In this document: positions 26,045 to 34,767 of the stretch, in pieces
How the letters are laid out: each line of letters opens with the position of its first letter
Position numbering within the stretch: position 1 is the stretch's first letter
Source: Bilifractor sp002394235
Lineage (GTDB): Bacteria; Bacillota; Clostridia; Lachnospirales; Lachnospiraceae
Length of the DNA: 64,000 nucleotides
Reading direction: 5' to 3'
Assembly (NCBI RefSeq): GCF_052118845.1
Contig: NZ_JBQKGJ010000001.1
Coordinates: forward strand, 124,001 to 188,000
Position numbers and translations under genes: made by a program
Notes under the pieces: model-generated
What the model was told of the DNA's origin: nothing
What the model saw: the letters and a program-made list of their open reading frames with translations, nothing else
The model's database searches: none

Positions 26045-26848
26045 ATGTTAAAGAAAAAAATGAGGATTCAGGCCATCGCTCAGGACATGGTCAATAATCC
26101 CACATATACGATAAAAAACCTGGCTGACAAATATCACGTTTCAGAAATGACAGTTCGAAGAGATATCCGTTACATTGAGGAAAATGGTTTTCCTGAGCAG
26201 CCCGTTCCATTACCCGGACAATATGTCGCGGCTCCTGCCTCCCCGTCGCAAAACAGCTCCGTAGAAATACCAGTCAAAAGCGGTTATGAATTTTCTGCGG
26301 CAAACGCACTGAACAGCGACAGCAAACGCAGGATCGGAGCTTATGCAGCCACTCTTTTGAAACCAAATGACGTGATTATTCTGGATACAGGAACTACCGT
26401 GAATTGCATGATGCAGGCACTTCCTGATGACATTCCGCTCACCGTTATCTGCTATAATTTCAACGTCATGCAGACGCTGTACAGCCGCAAAAATATCCAG
26501 ATCATTCTGGCAGGCGGTTATTTTCACCGATCCTCACTCTCCTTCGAGTCCACGGAAAATACAGAACTGCTGAAAAGGCTTCGGGCATCAAAGATATTTA
26601 TTTCAACATCCGGCGTAGAAAAAATGGGGCTGACCTGTTCCAATCAATTCGAAGTCACAACCAAATCCACTGCGCTCCATTCTTCCCGCACCAAAATTCT
26701 TCTGGCAGACTCATCAAAATTCGGTGTTGTCCGCTCAAGTCTGTTTGCCCCACTCGAGGAAATGGATATGATCATCAGTGACACCGGCCTTTCCTCGGAC
26801 TGGAAGCAGTACCTGGAAGAAAAAAACATTCCTCTTGAACTGGTCTGA
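26045..26848 (+). CDS. DeoR-family transcriptional regulator
   Basis: The ATG at 26045 (MLKKKMRIQ) with AGGAGG seven bases upstream gives 267 residues. The N-terminal helix-turn-helix spans about 22-41 (TIKNLADKYHVSEMTVRRDI), the DeoR hallmark. The C-terminal domain has the phosphosugar-sensing fold (VIILDTGTTVNCM, IILAGGYFHRSSLSFE, ILLADSSKFG). It is divergent from the importer operon and very likely represses it, released by a phosphorylated pathway intermediate such as a pentose or ketose phosphate. The effector is inferred from the family. Confidence 0.9.
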   Translation: MLKKKMRIQAIAQDMVNNPTYTIKNLADKYHVSEMTVRRDIRYIEENGFPEQPVPLPGQYVAAPASPSQNSSVEIPVKSGYEFSAANALNSDSKRRIGAYAATLLKPNDVIILDTGTTVNCMMQALPDDIPLTVICYNFNVMQTLYSRKNIQIILAGGYFHRSSLSFESTENTELLKRLRASKIFISTSGVEKMGLTCSNQFEVTTKSTALHSSRTKILLADSSKFGVVRSSLFAPLEEMDMIISDTGLSSDWKQYLEEKNIPLELV

Positions 26849-26909
26849 TCATCTCTGCGCAGTCGGTTCTGCATAAAGACAGTACCAGAAAATTATCTCA
26901 ATCGAAAAT

Positions 26910-26978
26910 GCCGCACCCTTATCTCCCCGAAATGGATTTGAATTTTATCCATTCCGGAACATAAAGGTGCGGCTTTTT
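26910..26978. terminator. Long bidirectional terminator between deoR-type gene and lacZ
   Basis: GCCGCACC pairs with GGTGCGGC, with a second inner stem (CCGAAATGGAT with ATCCATTCCGG), followed by TTTTT on the plus strand. It separates convergent genes. Confidence 0.85.
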
Positions 26979-27009
26979 CTGCCGGTTATATTCTTAACTT
27001 TATGTTTTC

Positions 27010-30000
27010 TCAGATTCCTCTGAAGGAGAACTCGATCTCCATCGGCTTCGTGTTGTCCAGACGATATTCCGGATGAACCTGTGCGCCCCAGGAGTCATCT
27101 CCTCCGACGCCCATCTGAAGCCCGACTCTCACGCAGGTATGAACCGTCTCCGGAAGCTCGTTCGGATGCGATGCGCATTCCAGCTCCTCGGGCGTGTACG
27201 GAAGCGCGGAGAACTGCAGTCCGTTCACCTTGAAACGAAGGCCTCTTCCAAGACTGTCGGTCACCTCGGCCCATCTGACATCTGTGTGATTTCCGCACTC
27301 CTGCGGGCGAAGATACCCGGCCATACACTTATCGACAGTGGTCCGATAAACTCCGATTTTCGCGTTGCGGCGGTCCAGGTAGGTTTCCTCAGGGCCCGCG
27401 CCGTACCATTTCAGATGATTCTCGTCAGCGTCCAGCATAAACAGCATACTGAACTCCGGGAGCTCTCCGATTTCCCGGGAGGCATCCATCTGCATACGGA
27501 CAGAAATCTCTCCGTCCGGCTTCACGGAATAGGTCACCAGGCAGTCCTTCGCCGGTATAGTTGCGAGATGGTACGTGTATGTGACGGTTACCAGATCTTC
27601 CGAAATGTCGATCTTGTAATCGGTCACCTGTCTCTCTTCCTGCGAAATCGTGGTTGCGAAAAGTCCAGCCTGTCTCCACTGTCCCGCGCGCATCGGGAAG
27701 AGGCATCCCCTATCATTGTCCGTCATCGCTCTCCAGAAATTCGGGCGCGGATTTGCCTTAAGCATTTCTCTTCCTGCATATACGTAGGAGACGAGACCGC
27801 CGTGAAGATTGGAAAACAGAACACGGAAATGCTCACCGGATACGCCAAGATTAACCGCGCCCTTTACGACCTTCATCCTGCTGCCGGATTCCGATATCGC
27901 CCGGTTATTCTTGATTCCGGAAACAGAATCTGCCTGTACATTCTTTTCTCCAGAAGCGATCATCTTCTGCGCCCACGCAATCTCGGTGCCTGCCGGCGCC
28001 CAGGGTGTCTCCTCCCTGGTGACGAATGATACTGTGAGGGCTGCCTCTCCTGCCAAAACCGGTATCTCAACCGGCAGAGAAATTGTTTTCTCCTCCTGCG
28101 GTCCGACCGACACCGAAGTTTTCACACGACAGATCTCGCGATCCTCCCCGGTCAGGGTAATCACACAGTCAAACCGGTCTGTATTCGTAAACAGGAACTT
28201 GTTCTTTACAACAGCGGTGATTCCCGTGGCGGCGGTTCCGGCTGATCTGTCTGCAGATGCCGGATCCGAGGCCCTGACAGATTCCGCTCCAATGCTTACA
28301 CAGATACTTTGATATCCGTTCCGAACCTCCTGCATCTTCGGAGATGGAGTTCTGGTATCTCCGTAGACGATTCCGTTTCCGGAGAAATTCCCGTCATGCG
28401 GCCGGTCGTCAAAGTCGCCTCCATAGCCCAGATAGGTTCTGCCGTACCGGTCCTTCCGAAGGATCGCCTGATCGATATAATCCCAGATGAATCCGCCCTG
28501 ATACAGCGGATCGTCTTCCGCAAGCTCGATATATTTCAGAAACGCGCCGCAGGAATTGCCCATGGCATGCGCATATTCACAGCAGATATAGGGTTTCTCC
28601 CTGTGCTCCGACAGGAATTTTCGAATCTCCTGAACCGGCGTATACATGGTACTGACCACATCTGTCGTGTCCGGATAGCGGTCATCGTGGGCCACTCCCT
28701 CATAGTGCACAAGTCTCGAAGCATCCTCCGCATGGAAAAAGCGGGACATTTCGTAGAGATCTTTTCCTCCCAGCGACTCGTTTCCGCAGGACCAGAGCAG
28801 CACGCAGGCATGGTTTTTGTCCCGCTGAAGCATGCTGTTCGCACGGTCCAGAATCAGATCAAGGTACTCAGGTCTGTCCCCGGGGACTGTCTCCTCGAGT
28901 GTGATATCGCCCCGGAATACCATGTCCCACAGCCCATGCGTTTCCAGATTCGTTTCATCGATAACATAGAGGCCGTAGAGATCACAGAACCGGTAGAAGG
29001 CGGTCTGGTTCGGGTAGTGGCTCGTACGGACCGCATTGATGTTGTTGCGCTTCATCGTCAGAAGATCGGTGCGAATCGTCTCCGCATCAATCGCCCTTCC
29101 CCTGTCCGCGCTGAACTCATGGCGGTTCACTCCATTGAACACGATGCGTTTTCCATTGATATGCATCATGTGATTAATCATCTCAAAACGGCGGAATCCG
29201 AAGAGCTCAAGGACGGTCTCTCTGCGGATATTATTGCTGTCGAAGGCACGTATTCTCACCTGATACAGGAAGGGATCCTCCGCGCTCCAGAGCCGTGGTT
29301 CACCGGCATCCAGAAGGATTTCCGCCCGGTATGCGGATTTTTCATTCTCTCTTGCAAAAGCAAAGCGCTTTCCGGCGCCATTGAGGGAATCCTCGGCCGT
29401 CTTCTCTTCTGTCCGCGCTTTCACAGGTCCTGCTTCCACTTTGTGAAGCTCCGCCTTCTTCACAGAGATTACCTTACCCTCTCTGCCTTCCAGTGATAGC
29501 TCAATGCTCCCCTCTTTCGTGCCATAGATTTCTGCCTTCAGAGAAGCGTGGCGATAATCATCTGCCACCTCCGGTGTGAGACGCAGATCGCTCACATGAA
29601 GATCCGGTATCATGATCAGATATACATCCCGGAAAATGCCGGAGAACCGGAAGAAATCCTGATCCTCACACCAGCTTCCCGCCGTAAACCGGAACACACG
29701 AACCGCCAGCTTGTTTTCTCCATCCACGAGATAAGGTGTCAGATCAAACTCTGACGGGGTGAAGCTGTCCTCACTGTATCCTATATAACTGCCATTCAGC
29801 CAGAGCGCGAACCCGCTCTCAACGCCTTCAAAACAGATATGCAGTTCATGATTTCGCATGTTTTCGGGGACTGTAAAATACCGGACATAACTCGCGACCG
29901 GGTTGAACTCCTCCGGGATCTGTCCCGGTAAGATTTTCTCGATTCCGTCCCACGGATACTGGGTGTTGACATACTGCGGATGTCCGTATCCCTGCATCTG

Positions 30001-30252
30001 GATGTGTCCCGGAACCCGAATGTCCGCCCAGCCTCTGCAGTCATAGTCAGCTGCTTCAAATCCCTTAATCGCTTCCCGGTAATTCTCCGCGTAGGAAAAC
30101 TTCCACACTCCGCTCAGCAGATAACGGCAGTCAGACTCCTCCCTCGCTTTTCCCGGTTCGCCCTGATAGAACATGTGATCCGAATGCGCCGGCAGACGAT
30201 TCTGGCTGAAGATCCGCGGATCTTTTACTATATTGTAATCAAATTCTGTCAT
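27010..30252 (-). CDS. lacZ: Beta-galactosidase, GH2 (LacZ type)
   Basis: The 1080-residue protein has the full LacZ domain set: jelly-roll, immunoglobulin-like, TIM barrel and the C-terminal Bgal_small_N domain. The acid/base Glu492 lies in LLWSCGNESLGG and the nucleophile Glu559 in ICCEYAHAMGNS. The barrel opening is FNGVNRHEFSADRGRAI. No signal peptide is present, so it acts on imported lactose or other beta-galactosides. Residues of about 680-800 contain a less conserved, Ser/Ala-rich stretch. It lies 34 bp after a truncated ABC permease, and the GPH symporter gene upstream likely supplies its substrate now. Confidence 0.95.
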   Translation of the reverse strand: MTEFDYNIVKDPRIFSQNRLPAHSDHMFYQGEPGKAREESDCRYLLSGVWKFSYAENYREAIKGFEAADYDCRGWADIRVPGHIQMQGYGHPQYVNTQYPWDGIEKILPGQIPEEFNPVASYVRYFTVPENMRNHELHICFEGVESGFALWLNGSYIGYSEDSFTPSEFDLTPYLVDGENKLAVRVFRFTAGSWCEDQDFFRFSGIFRDVYLIMIPDLHVSDLRLTPEVADDYRHASLKAEIYGTKEGSIELSLEGREGKVISVKKAELHKVEAGPVKARTEEKTAEDSLNGAGKRFAFARENEKSAYRAEILLDAGEPRLWSAEDPFLYQVRIRAFDSNNIRRETVLELFGFRRFEMINHMMHINGKRIVFNGVNRHEFSADRGRAIDAETIRTDLLTMKRNNINAVRTSHYPNQTAFYRFCDLYGLYVIDETNLETHGLWDMVFRGDITLEETVPGDRPEYLDLILDRANSMLQRDKNHACVLLWSCGNESLGGKDLYEMSRFFHAEDASRLVHYEGVAHDDRYPDTTDVVSTMYTPVQEIRKFLSEHREKPYICCEYAHAMGNSCGAFLKYIELAEDDPLYQGGFIWDYIDQAILRKDRYGRTYLGYGGDFDDRPHDGNFSGNGIVYGDTRTPSPKMQEVRNGYQSICVSIGAESVRASDPASADRSAGTAATGITAVVKNKFLFTNTDRFDCVITLTGEDREICRVKTSVSVGPQEEKTISLPVEIPVLAGEAALTVSFVTREETPWAPAGTEIAWAQKMIASGEKNVQADSVSGIKNNRAISESGSRMKVVKGAVNLGVSGEHFRVLFSNLHGGLVSYVYAGREMLKANPRPNFWRAMTDNDRGCLFPMRAGQWRQAGLFATTISQEERQVTDYKIDISEDLVTVTYTYHLATIPAKDCLVTYSVKPDGEISVRMQMDASREIGELPEFSMLFMLDADENHLKWYGAGPEETYLDRRNAKIGVYRTTVDKCMAGYLRPQECGNHTDVRWAEVTDSLGRGLRFKVNGLQFSALPYTPEELECASHPNELPETVHTCVRVGLQMGVGGDDSWGAQVHPEYRLDNTKPMEIEFSFRGI

Positions 30253-30286
30253 TTCTAATTCCTTCCGTTCTCACACTGTATTCGGA

Positions 30287-30424
30287 TTATTTAACAGCAC
30301 CGGTAATACCTTCCGCAAACTGTTTCTGCAGTACGAAGAAGATGATCATCGTAGGAATGGAGCAGAAAAGTACACCGAGCATCAGCACGCCATAGTCTGT
30401 CGTATAACCCTTTCCGGTCTGAAA
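30287..30424 (-). pseudogene. C-terminal remnant of a sugar ABC permease (MalG type)
   Basis: About 45 codons before a TAA at 30287 read FQTGKGYTTDYGVLM...ITGAVK, the typical last transmembrane helix and tail of MalG-type carbohydrate permeases. The upstream part of the gene is missing and replaced by a 15-bp minisatellite. No binding protein or second permease is present. It lies 34 bp before lacZ, the position such a permease would hold in a galactoside ABC operon. The remnant therefore records a lost importer. Confidence 0.8.
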
Positions 30425-30439
30425 TATCTGCTCTGACCG

Positions 30440-30612
30440 CATAGTTTCTGATCGCAGAATACCCGAGTGCACAACATCTGACCGCTGAACATCTGACCAC
30501 GGAATGTCTGGTCACGGAATATCTGACCACGAAATGTCTGGCCACGGAATGTCTGGTCACGGAATGTCTGGCCACGGAATATCTGACCACGGAATATCGG
30601 ACCACAGAATAT
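30440..30612. repeat. 15-bp minisatellite, about ten units
   Basis: Variants of GGAATATCTGACCAC repeat in register between the GPH symporter stop (30644) and the permease remnant. One reading frame gives FRGQT-like pentapeptides, another RYSVTRHSV. I treat both as chance products. Confidence 0.92.
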
Positions 30613-30643
30613 CTGAGGTTTCACGCCGCAGCCCGGCATAACC

Positions 30644-32152
30644 TCAGGCATCTCCGTTTTCTTCCTTTCCGTGGGTTCTGTTTCCGACCCACTGGTTCCG
30701 GATATTCCAGAGTTTGTCAAAAGGCATTCCCGTCACCTTCTCGCATATGCGGATCTCCTCCGGCGTTGCCTCTGAGCTGTCCTCTCCTCTGCGTCTGCGG
30801 ATCTCCTTCTTGACAATATTGAATTCCTTTTCTGTCATCGGGAAAAGATACCCGAATACAAATAAGAGTACGCAGAGAATGACCGGCATGAGTACAAAAA
30901 TCGCTGCGATTCCCTTCTGTGTGAACGCGGACTGCCTTGCCCCTTCGTTTGCCAGCTTCTCACTGTACCCGACCGCGGTGAGCAGAATACCGATCAGCCA
31001 TGCAGAAAGTCCTGAAGAAATCTTCCTGGCAAAGGTTGACATTCCGGATACTACGCCGGGACGATGAATTGAAGTGATCAGCTCGTCTACATCAGGCATA
31101 TCCGCCATGATGGCAAAGATACTCGTGAGCGTAGCCGCATTGCCGATTCCGATCCCGACTGCCAGCGCGAGGATCGGATAAATGCTGGCGCCCTCATAGG
31201 AGAACGGGATAAGGAGCAGCGTGCAGGCGACACGGATCGGGGCGCCGATCAGAATCGTCGTTCGCTTGGAGGTCTTCGCCATCACCGGGCCCCAGATCAG
31301 CATACCGATAAGCTGCGCTACAATCAGAGCCGCCATCAGATAGGTGACATAGTGATTCTTATAGCCGTTAATGACGTCATCCACATAGTATACCGCCATT
31401 CCGGATACAAAATCCATGCCGCACTGCCCCGTCAGGTAGATTCCAATAAAAAGGCGGAATGACCGGCTGCGGAATGCGCTTGCCGCATGATCGAAGCTGC
31501 TGATCATTTTAGAGCGAACCGGCGCGTGATAATTCTCCCAGGTTCCCCCAACCGTGATCAGACAGGTCACCAGGAACAGAAGTCCGAAGATAACGCCGCA
31601 GCGAAGATACATGGTTGTCTTCGTCGTATCTGTGATCAGAAGCGTCGGAGCAACTCCGCAGACCATCGCTCCAAGCGTGGACCAGATCATACGGACATTG
31701 GAGAAACGTGATCTGGTGTCGTAATCATCCACCATGTCCGGCAGAAGCCCGTTATAAGGAACCATCAGGATCGTCGATCCGGTTGAGAACAGGCAGTACA
31801 TAATCACATAGAAAATGAACATCGTGACAGGTCTGTCTGTGCGGAACGGTACCCACAGCGTGGCAAAGGTCAGCGCCGTCGCAAAGGAACCGATCAGCAT
31901 ATAGAAACGCTTGGCGCCCATCTTCGCGCTGGTCCGGTCCGCGATATTTCCCATGATCGGGTCTGTGACCGCGTCCCAGAAATGTCCGATCAGGGGAACC
32001 GTTCCGGCGAGCGCCGCCGGCATCCCGATCGCCTTGATCAGAAAGACAGAGAAGAACGCATTAATGATGACGAAGGCTCCTCCGTTGAAAAACTCACCCG
32101 CCCCGTACATGAACTGGGACGATAATCCTGTACTGTGCTTTCCTGACTGCAT
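30644..32152 (-). CDS. GPH-family sugar:cation symporter
   Basis: The 502-residue protein has 12 predicted membrane segments. Family marks are IGHFWDAVTDPIMGNIADRTSAKMGAKRFYMLIGS in the first loop and FSTGSTILMVPYNGLLPDM before the middle loop, as in MelB, YicJ and lactose permeases of the glycoside-pentoside-hexuronide group. Its C-terminus is a charged cytoplasmic tail of about 50 residues. It probably brings in lactose or another galactoside for the downstream LacZ. AAAGGAG precedes the ATG and overlaps the end of the hydrolase gene upstream. Confidence 0.88.
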   Translation of the reverse strand: MQSGKHSTGLSSQFMYGAGEFFNGGAFVIINAFFSVFLIKAIGMPAALAGTVPLIGHFWDAVTDPIMGNIADRTSAKMGAKRFYMLIGSFATALTFATLWVPFRTDRPVTMFIFYVIMYCLFSTGSTILMVPYNGLLPDMVDDYDTRSRFSNVRMIWSTLGAMVCGVAPTLLITDTTKTTMYLRCGVIFGLLFLVTCLITVGGTWENYHAPVRSKMISSFDHAASAFRSRSFRLFIGIYLTGQCGMDFVSGMAVYYVDDVINGYKNHYVTYLMAALIVAQLIGMLIWGPVMAKTSKRTTILIGAPIRVACTLLLIPFSYEGASIYPILALAVGIGIGNAATLTSIFAIMADMPDVDELITSIHRPGVVSGMSTFARKISSGLSAWLIGILLTAVGYSEKLANEGARQSAFTQKGIAAIFVLMPVILCVLLFVFGYLFPMTEKEFNIVKKEIRRRRGEDSSEATPEEIRICEKVTGMPFDKLWNIRNQWVGNRTHGKEENGDA

Positions 32153-32155
32153 GTG

Positions 32156-33115
32156 TCACTCCTTTCTCATGGAGTCAAGCTCCTGGAACAGCTTCTCGTA
32201 GTAGTCCTTACGCACATCCGTCGCTGCATTGAAGATCTCATGCCGCGATGTCGGAAACTCATAGCGGTGCGTCTGTGGAAGTGCCCGGAAGAGATCACGG
32301 TATCCCTCAGGATCAACCAGATGATCCTGCCCCGCCATGAAAACAGCGAGCGGTGTCCGGATCTTCTTCGCGTCGCGTATCAGTCTCGCTGTCGCCTCCA
32401 GGCTGGCGATCGACCAGCCGAACGTAGCTCCGTAGGTCTGGTAGTTATCATTCGCGCACCGCATCTCAAACATGTAATCATAACGGGAACGCGACTGACA
32501 GCTGGACTGTTCAAAAATATTGACCCCGTCGAAACGGCTCTGTCCCGCCGAAAGCTTTTTCTTCATATGGAACAGCGTCACCAGAAACCGCATCGCCCGT
32601 ATCTGCGCCTCAGAATAACCCTTTGTCTTCAGCTTCAGCATCGGGCTTGAAAGCACAGCCCCACCGAAGTCTTCCGGATAATTCTCCAGATACAGAGACG
32701 CGATCGCCCCTCCCATCGAATGGGCAAACAGGAGCCTTCGATGGCTGTCCGCCGAAACGACCTGATCATAGAATCCCTTCATATCTGAGACATACGTATC
32801 ATAATTATCAATATGGACCAGATCCTTCTCCTTCAGTTTTCCACCGGACAGTCCATGTCCACGCATCTCCGGAAAATAGAATCCGAATCCGTGCCTGTAA
32901 AAATACCAGGACATCTCATGATACTTGCCGTAAAACTCACAGAAGCCGTGAAACATCACCACGACAGCCGTTGCATTTTCCGGTATCGCATAATAGTAAT
33001 GGATCTTTGTCCCATCGGAGGAGATAAAATAATTCTCCTTCACGCACTCCTCCCGCCATCGGCGGCAGGGCCCGTCCATTGCCTGTCTGTAATCATCTTC
33101 ACCGAGGAATTCCAT
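32156..33115 (-). CDS. Alpha/beta hydrolase, monoacylglycerol-lipase / lysophospholipase type
   Basis: The ATG at 33115 (MEFLGEDDYR) with AGGAGG upstream gives 319 residues. The triad is Ser133 in FAHSMGGAIAS, Asp264 in AGQDHLVDPEG and His292 in SRHEIFNA. The oxyanion loop is MFHGFCEFYGKYHEM. This is the PldB/Hydrolase_4 pattern, whose members cleave monoglycerides or lysophospholipids. It follows the GDPD gene by two bases, so the pair could degrade lyso- and glycerophospholipids in sequence. No signal peptide is seen. Confidence 0.87.
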   Translation of the reverse strand: MEFLGEDDYRQAMDGPCRRWREECVKENYFISSDGTKIHYYYAIPENATAVVVMFHGFCEFYGKYHEMSWYFYRHGFGFYFPEMRGHGLSGGKLKEKDLVHIDNYDTYVSDMKGFYDQVVSADSHRRLLFAHSMGGAIASLYLENYPEDFGGAVLSSPMLKLKTKGYSEAQIRAMRFLVTLFHMKKKLSAGQSRFDGVNIFEQSSCQSRSRYDYMFEMRCANDNYQTYGATFGWSIASLEATARLIRDAKKIRTPLAVFMAGQDHLVDPEGYRDLFRALPQTHRYEFPTSRHEIFNAATDVRKDYYEKLFQELDSMRKE

Positions 33116-33117
33116 GA

Positions 33118-33849
33118 TTATTTCCTCCTGAACAGCTCCAGCGCCTTCTTCGGATAATTTGTAATGACCGCATTCACGCCGGCATCCTGGCACATCTTCA
33201 TGTACTTCTCATCGTTTACCGTCCAGACATTTACATCGATGTCCTTCTCCCTGCACTCCTCCATGAATCCCGGGAACTGAAGATTATAGAGCGCCGGATG
33301 AAGTGCGTCCACTCCGTGATTTTTTGCGTAGGAAGGCATGTCGAGTGTTCCGTCCGCATACAGGAATCCGGTCCTGGCATTCGGATCCAGTTCCTTGATC
33401 TTCATGACGGAATAATGATTGAAGGAGGAATAAATGACCCTGTCCTCATAGTGATTTTCCTGCGTCATTTTGACGATGGCATTTTCAATGTCCTTATAAA
33501 AAATGATTCCGGTCTTCAGCTCGATATTAATCACAAGACCGGTATCCCGGAGCGCGTCAAAAACCTCCTGCATCGTGGGAATCCGGGCTCCCTCATACGC
33601 CTTGTTGCCGTTGTCGAAATTCATCTTCTTCAATTCTTCCAGCGTATAATCCTTCACCCATCCGGCCCCGTCAGAGGTACGGTCAATCTTTTCGTCATGG
33701 CATACGACAATCTGATTGTCACGGGTCAGCTGAACATCCAGTTCCACGCCATCGGCGCCCATCTCCGCAGCCAGTCGGAATGCCTCCAGTGTATTCTCCG
33801 GAGCATATCCACTTGCCCCTCTGTGTGCCCAAACAAAAGGTGTACTCAT
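33118..33849 (-). CDS. Glycerophosphodiester phosphodiesterase (GDPD, UgpQ type)
   Basis: The 243-residue cytosolic-type GDPD has VWAHRGASGYAPENTL (His9, Arg10, Glu18), DGVELDVQ (Glu36, Asp38) and VVCHDEKIDRTSDG (His51). These are the metal and catalytic residues. It releases glycerol-3-phosphate and an alcohol from deacylated phospholipids. GGAGG precedes the ATG. It is the first gene of a probable operon with the lysophospholipase-like hydrolase, the GPH symporter and lacZ. Mixing lipid and galactoside genes could reflect use of galactosylglycerol-type lipids, but this is only an idea. Confidence 0.92.
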   Translation of the reverse strand: MSTPFVWAHRGASGYAPENTLEAFRLAAEMGADGVELDVQLTRDNQIVVCHDEKIDRTSDGAGWVKDYTLEELKKMNFDNGNKAYEGARIPTMQEVFDALRDTGLVINIELKTGIIFYKDIENAIVKMTQENHYEDRVIYSSFNHYSVMKIKELDPNARTGFLYADGTLDMPSYAKNHGVDALHPALYNLQFPGFMEECREKDIDVNVWTVNDEKYMKMCQDAGVNAVITNYPKKALELFRRK

Positions 33850-33889
33850 AATAAGCCTCCATTCAAAAGAAATGTTCTATCTCGCTGCA

Positions 33890-34005
33890 TCTCAACAGAA
33901 TATGATTCATACCCCATTGTGCTGCAACAGGATATGATTCATACCCCCCATTGTACTGCAACGAGAAAAAATTTATATCTCATTGTACCGCAACACCAGA
34001 TAGGA
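33890..34005. repeat. About 33-bp minisatellite upstream of the GDPD gene
   Basis: Three imperfect units follow the pattern CTGCAACAG.ATATGATTCATACCCC.ATTGT. The rest of 33850-34222 holds the plus-strand promoter at 34107-34136 and nothing else I can identify. Confidence 0.85.
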
Positions 34006-34106
34006 TTTCAATATTTTTACCTAAACTCCGAATTATGCTTATGTAAAAATTATACGTTTTCTACAAAAACACCGGTCTCTCCGGCAAGTATTTCCCTGTT
34101 GATTCC

Positions 34107-34136
34107 TTGTTTTTTCGCACGTACTTATGATATAAT
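34107..34136 (+). promoter_or_regulatory. Sigma-A-like promoter of the acidic small membrane protein gene
   Basis: TTGTTT (34107-34112), 18-bp spacer, TATAAT (34131-34136), 86 bp before the ATG. Confidence 0.6.
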
Positions 34137-34222
34137 AGCGTTAATTGAGAGTTAATCTTAAAGCGCAGAATGAGGGGGATACCGCTGCAATATTAAATTC
34201 TAGCGAAATGGAGTGACCGATC

Positions 34223-34510
34223 ATGGATAAGGAATCAATCAAGGCAATTATCGATGCCATTCAGGCAAAGAAGAACAGCACAACGATGAAGAAGGGTTCT
34301 CTGCTCAGAATTATTGCGATAGCCGTCGCCGCAACCGCTGCGGTCTGTGGAATTGCATACGCAGTATACCGCTACTTCACACCGGATTATCTGGAAGATT
34401 TCGATGACGAAGACTTTGACGATGATTTTGACAGCTATTTTGATGAGAACGACAAAGACGAAGAAGAGAAATCCTCCGGAAAGAGTTCCGATGAATCCGG
34501 CGAAGACTGA
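34223..34510 (+). CDS. Small single-pass membrane protein with acidic tail
   Basis: The 95-residue protein has a basic N-terminus, one hydrophobic helix (about 28-50, rich in Ala, Ile and Val) and a C-terminus of about 40 residues dominated by Asp, Glu and Ser. GGAG lies upstream of the ATG. Lachnospiraceae genomes carry many such proteins, and no function is established. A terminator follows at 34606-34640. It may be cotranscribed with nothing else. Confidence 0.7.
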   Translation: MDKESIKAIIDAIQAKKNSTTMKKGSLLRIIAIAVAATAAVCGIAYAVYRYFTPDYLEDFDDEDFDDDFDSYFDENDKDEEEKSSGKSSDESGED

Positions 34511-34605
34511 CATCATCCGCTGAATGGATCACCTCAGACCTGCGGATATCCGGCGGCAAAACCGGTATTCAATCACAAGAACAGCAACAGAGCGGAAATA
34601 ATACT

Positions 34606-34640
34606 AAGCTCCGACACATGATGTGCCGGGGCTTTTTTGA
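34606..34640 (+). terminator. Terminator after the small membrane protein gene
   Basis: An imperfect stem (AAGCTCCGACACA with TGTGCCGGGGCTT) is followed by TTTTTT. Confidence 0.75.
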
Positions 34641-34767
34641 GGAGAAGTTATTTTTTTATCCGTTCATAAGCCGTTATCATCAATCCACGTTATTATTCAT
34701 CCGTTGATACCATATTCATCCGTTATTACCATATTCATCCTGTATTACAACCGAAAGGATTTTATTT

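Noticed and set aside
30382..30720. ORF coding for a pentapeptide-repeat-like protein (FRGQT units)
   Set aside because: It is the translation of a 15-bp minisatellite and overlaps the symporter gene end. Other frames are equally open and no proper start site exists.
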